A stretch of DNA of 28,709 bases from a virus, in the IMG/VR virus record IMGVR_UViG_3300042541_004432, positions 1 through 28,709 of that record, one strand, 5' to 3'. Both the position numbers and the translations under genes were made by a program. Shown here one piece after another: positions 24,254-28,709 of the stretch; positions within the stretch are counted from its first letter, which is position 1; every line of letters starts with the position of its first letter. The notes beneath the pieces are model-generated. The model had not been told where the DNA came from. It made no database searches and was given only the letters and a program-made list of their open reading frames with translations.

Positions 24254-24265
24254 CACGTGTAATAT
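24237..24265 (+). terminator. Hairpin at the end of the repressor-like gene
   Basis: A perfect 12-bp stem ATATTACACGTG / CACGTGTAATAT with a 5-base loop contains the stop codon of the gene. No T-run follows, so it may be an RNA stability or regulatory element rather than a true terminator. Confidence 0.5.
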
Positions 24266-24414
24266 ATAATGTCTTTAAAATAAGTGTTTTAGCTATCGTC
24301 AAAAAATCCAGTCGAGGTCACGAAAACAAAGTTTAAAAAAGTCATTGTAAGCACAAAACTACGGGAGACCGCTTGTTATGTGCTTTTTTGTTTAATTTTT
24401 AAACCTTTGATTTT
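24266..24414. other. Candidate attP region upstream of integrase
   Basis: This short stretch between repressor and integrase has no gene. It contains AATCCAGTCGAGGTCACG at 24305-24322, which resembles the 3' end of a tRNA, a common att core; no matching tRNA body is present. Further on, an AAGCACA / TGTGCTT stem (24349-24355 with 24379-24385) brackets a 23-base loop and is followed by a T-run, so it may be a terminator. The attP reading is tentative. Confidence 0.35.
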
Positions 24415-24444
24415 ATGTTAAAATCCCCTTCAGATTGTATTTTC

Positions 24445-24479
24445 AGCACGCTAGCTAACACGCAACTAAATCGCGTGCT
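24445..24479 (+). promoter_or_regulatory. Hairpin directly before the integrase start
   Basis: AGCACGC at 24445-24451 pairs with GCGTGCT at 24473-24479, leaving one base before the ATG at 24481. CACGC also occurs once more inside the loop. The structure could limit integrase translation or be a recombinase binding site. Confidence 0.4.
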
Positions 24480-24480
24480 A

Positions 24481-25617
24481 ATGATTAGAGTAAATTTTTA
24501 TTTAAGAAAAGATGTAACCGTTCTTGGTGAGCATCCTATTTACATCAGAATCTCCGGAGGTGATCATCCACAGGAAAGAATTAACTCCGAAGTTTATGTC
24601 AATAAAGCTTTTTGGAATGATAAGGATAGATGCATTAAGAAAAAAAATCAACTGCTATCAGATAAGCAGTTAATTCTTGACAACATCATTAATAAGTTTA
24701 CAGATATAAGAACTACTTATAGACTTACAGAAATTGTTCTAACACCCAAAATCGCCAGAGATGAGTACGAAAATAAATTAAGTAGAGTAAATTTTAATGC
24801 CTTCTTTGATTTAATGTTGAAAGAAGAAAAATCAAAGTTTGCTCCTGGTACTTACAGAAGACACGAAAGTGTTTTGGAAAAACTCAAAGAGTACCAAAAT
24901 TATTTACCTTTTCACGAGCTAAATGTTAGTTGGTTCAATAGGTATAGAAATTATCTTAAAGATGAATTGGATAATTTGGACACAACAATAAATTCAAACT
25001 TTTCATCCATTAAGAAGTTTTTAAGAATTGCCGTTAAAAATGGTATTCGTTTGACTTTTGATGTAGATGATATCAAAGGAGGTAGCACTACAGGAAATAG
25101 ATCATATTTAAACGCACACGAATTAAAAATTTGTGTTGATTATTATTTTTCTCCATTCATCACGCCTATGAATCGAATCGTTTTAGGCTATTTTCTTTTT
25201 GCTTGTATGACTGGATTACGAAAATCAAATATTTTAGATCTCGATAGAAGAGAACTTTTAAAGGATGATTTTTCATTAGTTGTTGTAAAATCAAATAAGG
25301 ATAAAACAATTTCATTAAATAAAAAAGCAAAAGAATTAATTGAATTTTGCCCAGACTTATTTGTAGTGAAATATTCTGCCGAACATATTAATGAGCACAT
25401 TAAAATAATAATGAAAAGTTTAGGCATCACAAAACATATCACCTTGCATGTTGGCCGCCATACTTTTGCTACTTTATTTTTAAAGATGGGAGGGAAGGTG
25501 GAAAAGTTACAGCAGCTACTTTGCCATGCTAATATTAAAGAAACAATGATTTATGTACATATAATGCAGTCAGAAGCGAACGAGGAAATATTTTTACTTG
25601 ATAAAATATTTGAATAG
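24481..25617 (+). CDS. int: Tyrosine recombinase (phage integrase)
   Basis: The protein is 378 residues from the ATG at 24481 (MIRVNFYLRKDVTVLGEHPI), the usual N-terminus of Bacteroidota integrases. The frame also opens at 24415, adding 22 residues that look unrelated, so the shorter start is preferred. The N-terminal arm-binding and SAM-like domains occupy about 1-190. The catalytic domain has Arg247 in GLRKSN, His323 and Arg326 in HVGRHTFA, His349 in LCHANIKET and the nucleophile Tyr358 in MIYVH. All expected catalytic residues are present, so it should be active. It integrates or excises the phage genome at att. Confidence 0.9.
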   Translation: MIRVNFYLRKDVTVLGEHPIYIRISGGDHPQERINSEVYVNKAFWNDKDRCIKKKNQLLSDKQLILDNIINKFTDIRTTYRLTEIVLTPKIARDEYENKLSRVNFNAFFDLMLKEEKSKFAPGTYRRHESVLEKLKEYQNYLPFHELNVSWFNRYRNYLKDELDNLDTTINSNFSSIKKFLRIAVKNGIRLTFDVDDIKGGSTTGNRSYLNAHELKICVDYYFSPFITPMNRIVLGYFLFACMTGLRKSNILDLDRRELLKDDFSLVVVKSNKDKTISLNKKAKELIEFCPDLFVVKYSAEHINEHIKIIMKSLGITKHITLHVGRHTFATLFLKMGGKVEKLQQLLCHANIKETMIYVHIMQSEANEEIFLLDKIFE

Positions 25618-25618
25618 A

Positions 25619-25642
25619 AAAAGCGGTCAATTGACCGCTTTT
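25619..25642. terminator. Bidirectional terminator between integrase and tail genes
   Basis: A perfect 24-bp palindrome AAAAGCGGTCAA / TTGACCGCTTTT ends in T-runs on both strands. It serves the convergent integrase (plus) and tail operon (minus). Confidence 0.85.
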
Positions 25643-25645
25643 ATT

Positions 25646-27481
25646 TTAGAAAGCAACTGTATCTAAATCTATTTCAAAAATATCAGGCTTGATTTCCGTT
25701 CGATTGATTGTTTTTACAACATGATATCTATTGTATGCATAAATATTATTATCAATACTTATACCTTTTATATCCAAAAAGTGAGCTTTAAATTGCCATT
25801 TAAAAGGAATTGCAAATATTCTGAATTCGTCCCACTTTTGCCAATACTCAGGAAAAATTGCGGGTATTAAAATATCATCATTGCTTATGGACAAATTTTG
25901 TCCGTTAAAAAGCCCTTCGTATTTAACAACAAACATTTTAGAACTATCATCGATAAAAGCATAAGCAGTTTCAATATTGTTTCTTTCATATTGTGGTAAT
26001 GGTAATGCTGGAATTTCAATTGTTGTAGTTTTATCATTTGTTTGGTAACCTGTATCTACAAATCCTGATGCATTAATAAATATTGGTTTGTAAATAAATT
26101 TAGTTGAGTCTATATCTGAAAATTTATGTAGAAAAGAATAACCTTTTTGTGGGCGACGGCTTGGTTCGGGAATTTCATAATCTTGCAATGAAATTGCGTT
26201 GGGTATATCAATTCCATCAGTAACTTTATTCATATAAACAAAATTATCTTTTACAAAGAAATTGTAGTTCAACCATTTTTTTGTAATATCTACAAGATTG
26301 CCGTAGGTCATGTCTGGAACCGCTTTTGTTAAATCAATTTTTGGTTCATTCCATACGGTAGGAATTATGTCATCGTTTAAATCATAAAATTGAAAAGGCA
26401 TTATTGACAAATCACAAATTATACGTGGATCGTTAGTTATTCTTTGATTAGATGTAGCTGTTATGGTATGAGTACCTGGTTCTAAAATAAGAATATAGTC
26501 ATCAAATGTAAACTCATGGGTAACAGATTGAGGTATCGGATAAGATGGAAGTATATCCTCATATATAACTGCTCCATCTATTAATAAATAAAAATTTGAA
26601 GGAGAATCACTCATTGGAGCTATATGACCATTTCCATTAATATAAAATTTTATTTTTCTATTAATAGTAATTACAATTGATTTGTTCCAACTTCCCATAA
26701 AAAGGTCAAAATGTTGAACACTATTATAATATTCTTCATCCATTAAAGTTAGATCATAAGAATCGTATATTAAATTTGTAAAATAATCTCCTGGATTTAA
26801 AACATATCTATTCAAAAGTTTTGATTCATTTAAAATATCACCTGCCAATTGATAACCTTCATCTATAACTCCTTGTTTTAATAGATACAACCAATTTGGT
26901 AATGGAACAATAATATTTCTATTATCATAAACTTCCTCTTCTGAATTCCATGTATTTTCTAAAAAAACACCATTAACTCTATTATTCAAAATTTGCTGAA
27001 AAGAAGCAAATAGATTATCATCTTGAGAATATTTATCTGTATGTATTTGTGGAAAAACAAAATTTGTTTGAGGATAAGTTTGACCAACCATATTATTAGC
27101 ATATTCATATAAACTCACGCCATTTGGTAAATTAAACTTTTCAAGTTTTAATTCTGATAATTTTTTATCCCATGAAGGAAATTGTTCCAAACCAAATTCT
27201 AAAGTGCATGATAATTTTAAACCAGTAATTTCTATGATTTCAAGTTTTGCCTTTTCTATTTTATCATGATGATGGTACCATCCATCAAATAAAGTTTCGA
27301 AAGTGGTATTATATTGCGATATAAATCCAGAAGCAATATCTAAATCATCCGTAAGATATATATCAAATGGATAGGTTATTTTAGAAGAAAATGATTCCTG
27401 AAATGAGGAATTATTTTCTACATCTGAAATTCCGAAAAGAGATAAATCCAATTCAAAATTAGAAGTGATAAACTTTCTCAT
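25646..27481 (-). CDS. Tail-tip or baseplate protein
   Basis: The 611-residue protein begins MRKFITSNFELDLSLFGISD and is rich in aromatic and Asn residues, with FDGWYHHHDKIEKAKLEIIE in the first 90 residues. A central beta-rich domain (about 260-360: SIVITINRKIKFYINGNGHI, later SVTHEFTFDDYILILEPGTH) resembles a carbohydrate-binding sandwich. It is the last gene of the tail operon, in front of the bidirectional terminator, and overlaps the upstream tail gene by 23 bases. A role in the baseplate or host-surface contact fits; no enzyme motif is seen. Confidence 0.6.
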   Translation of the reverse strand: MRKFITSNFELDLSLFGISDVENNSSFQESFSSKITYPFDIYLTDDLDIASGFISQYNTTFETLFDGWYHHHDKIEKAKLEIIEITGLKLSCTLEFGLEQFPSWDKKLSELKLEKFNLPNGVSLYEYANNMVGQTYPQTNFVFPQIHTDKYSQDDNLFASFQQILNNRVNGVFLENTWNSEEEVYDNRNIIVPLPNWLYLLKQGVIDEGYQLAGDILNESKLLNRYVLNPGDYFTNLIYDSYDLTLMDEEYYNSVQHFDLFMGSWNKSIVITINRKIKFYINGNGHIAPMSDSPSNFYLLIDGAVIYEDILPSYPIPQSVTHEFTFDDYILILEPGTHTITATSNQRITNDPRIICDLSIMPFQFYDLNDDIIPTVWNEPKIDLTKAVPDMTYGNLVDITKKWLNYNFFVKDNFVYMNKVTDGIDIPNAISLQDYEIPEPSRRPQKGYSFLHKFSDIDSTKFIYKPIFINASGFVDTGYQTNDKTTTIEIPALPLPQYERNNIETAYAFIDDSSKMFVVKYEGLFNGQNLSISNDDILIPAIFPEYWQKWDEFRIFAIPFKWQFKAHFLDIKGISIDNNIYAYNRYHVVKTINRTEIKPDIFEIDLDTVAF

Positions 27482-28709
27482 TGTAGTCTTTGTTTATTAT
27501 GAATTCTAAATTATATTCGATTAATTCCCTTTCAGAGTCTTCATCAATTTTTGATTTAGTTTGTGGCACTAAATTAATTTGTCCGTCATCCGTAATTAAA
27601 ACTACTTTTTTGGACATCAATAACGAATCTACATCATCGATGGTACTTTTACTTATCCAACCAGTGGATATTTTTAAAGTTAAATTTCGCTCTACTTTCA
27701 AAGTTTGAAGGCATTTTACTAAATTTCTTTGAAAAGTATTCAAAGTGTATTCATATTCTGGCCCCAGTGAATAACCTCCAGTAAGTTCCAATGATGATTG
27801 GAGTAAATATTCATTTTCCCAAACAATCATATTTGAAAAGGGACCTTGTGGAAAAACTAAGAATTTTTGTTCTCTAAATTCCGCCGTTTCAAGAGAAATG
27901 AGTTTGTAAGTAATAATATCTCCCTGCTGATAATCTTCAAAAGTCACTTTTTTACAAATAATCCAACCATCATCAGCAAGTAATGAAATTATATTAACAA
28001 TATAATCATTTTGATAAATTTCAAGGTCATAGCCATTTGTTTTTATAACATCTGAATTTTCGGTTTTTATGTTTAGATAAGCAAACGAGTTAATAGTTAC
28101 TCTAGTTGGTTGCTGATTAAATTTTAGAAATCCGAATTTATCAAACCCATTTTCCAAACCTGCAATAAAATTAATTGAAGGTACTGTAATATCACGAATC
28201 ATTGCGCTAGTTGCTAAATTGTTTTCAGAGATATAAACTGATACTGAAGATGGTAAATATTGATTTAATGATTCATTGAAATTATTGAATCGACTCATTA
28301 TTTTATGAATAAGCAACCCGATGTTCAATTTTCCTTTTTGATTAAAAGGAATTAGTTTCTCTTTTATTTTATGATTAACATAAGTTTGTGAAAAATAGTC
28401 ATATACTTTGGCCAATATGGTTATATCAAAATAGGTATTTATTGATGTCGTTGAAAAGCCTAAAAATTTCGGATCTAACGTAAAAGCAAAATTATTTTGA
28501 TACGGTAAACTTATAAAATCAAGAAGATTATACGTTACTGAAATAGTTCGTGTGGATACTTGTCCATTTATTGTGGCAGTTAATACTACATTACCAGTAT
28601 AAACTCCTGGGCTTAAATTAGCAAATGGAATTGGTTTAACTACAACAACCGTTTGATTAGTTTGTTGAATGATTATAGTTTGTAAACTACAATTTAACCA
28701 ATACGGATA
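27459..28709 (-). CDS. Large tail protein with Ig/BACON-like domain, 5' end cut by window edge
   Basis: The minus-strand frame has no stop from the right edge to the stop at 27459, giving 416 visible residues. A start at 28415 would be a TTG inside continuous coding sequence and is not credible. The first visible part (residues about 10-55) reads like an Ig/BACON beta-sandwich: PIPFANLSPGVYTGNVVLTA, then TISVTYNL. The rest is beta-rich with no known motif. It precedes the tail-tip gene with a 23-base overlap. It is likely a tail-tip or fibre-like protein; BACON-like domains are glycan-binding in other proteins. Confidence 0.65.
   Translation of the reverse strand, partial: YPYWLNCSLQTIIIQQTNQTVVVVKPIPFANLSPGVYTGNVVLTATINGQVSTRTISVTYNLLDFISLPYQNNFAFTLDPKFLGFSTTSINTYFDITILAKVYDYFSQTYVNHKIKEKLIPFNQKGKLNIGLLIHKIMSRFNNFNESLNQYLPSSVSVYISENNLATSAMIRDITVPSINFIAGLENGFDKFGFLKFNQQPTRVTINSFAYLNIKTENSDVIKTNGYDLEIYQNDYIVNIISLLADDGWIICKKVTFEDYQQGDIITYKLISLETAEFREQKFLVFPQGPFSNMIVWENEYLLQSSLELTGGYSLGPEYEYTLNTFQRNLVKCLQTLKVERNLTLKISTGWISKSTIDDVDSLLMSKKVVLITDDGQINLVPQTKSKIDEDSERELIEYNLEFIINKDYNEKVYHF

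Noticed and set aside
24301-24325. tRNA gene suggested by a tRNA-like 3' end.
   Set aside because: No D-arm, anticodon arm or 5' acceptor strand is present; at most it is an att core.
27459-28415. Complete tail gene starting at 28415.
   Set aside because: The codon there is TTG and the same frame stays open to the window edge, so the gene is larger and cut.

Overview
The window is almost entirely a temperate tailed phage (or excised prophage) of a Bacteroidota host, most likely a Flavobacteriaceae bacterium. The DNA is very AT-rich, ribosome binding sites are weak, promoters look like the Bacteroidota TAnnTTTG type, and the phage proteins are of types I know from that phylum. No tRNA, rRNA, CRISPR array or insertion sequence was found, and no host housekeeping gene is visible.

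Nearly all genes lie on the minus strand, so the genome reads from right to left. The right edge (28709-25646) holds two tail or baseplate genes, the first of which runs off the window. A bidirectional terminator separates them from a plus-strand tyrosine integrase and a small repressor-like gene. The repressor-like gene is divergent from the early operon: two small regulators (23821-22963), then a replication module (a mini AAA+ ATPase, two tiny genes and a primase-helicase fusion), then small unknown genes, an ASCH-domain protein and an orphan cytosine-C5 methyltransferase (to 15669). A 0.5 kb AT-rich control region follows. The late genes are next: a structural protein, a tail-fibre-like protein, a lipoprotein SGNH esterase and a putative regulator (15149-12004); lysis genes (11943-10828); prohead protease, capsid and a structural protein (10771-6841); and packaging genes ending in the terminase large subunit (6715-2369). 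The left edge carries a small protein and a portal gene cut by the window (1333-1).

Two observations stand out. First, four late operons (portal, packaging, head, lysis) share a bipartite promoter. A 12-base box, TTGTGTCTTAAA, begins exactly 30 bases upstream of a TAnnTTTG-like -7 element, and a start codon follows closely. This suggests a phage-specific late activator that switches on four separate operons together. Second, between the terminase and portal operons lies a plus-strand gene with its own promoter and terminator (a moron). It is flanked by a patchwork scar: 64 bp copied in inverse orientation from the protease gene, joined to 59 bp copied directly from a small membrane-protein gene, both without mismatches. 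It could be a recent templated rearrangement or an assembly chimera.

The integrase lies between tail and early genes with no host DNA beside it, so the sequence looks like the excised, circular or virion arrangement rather than an integrated prophage cut at its att site.
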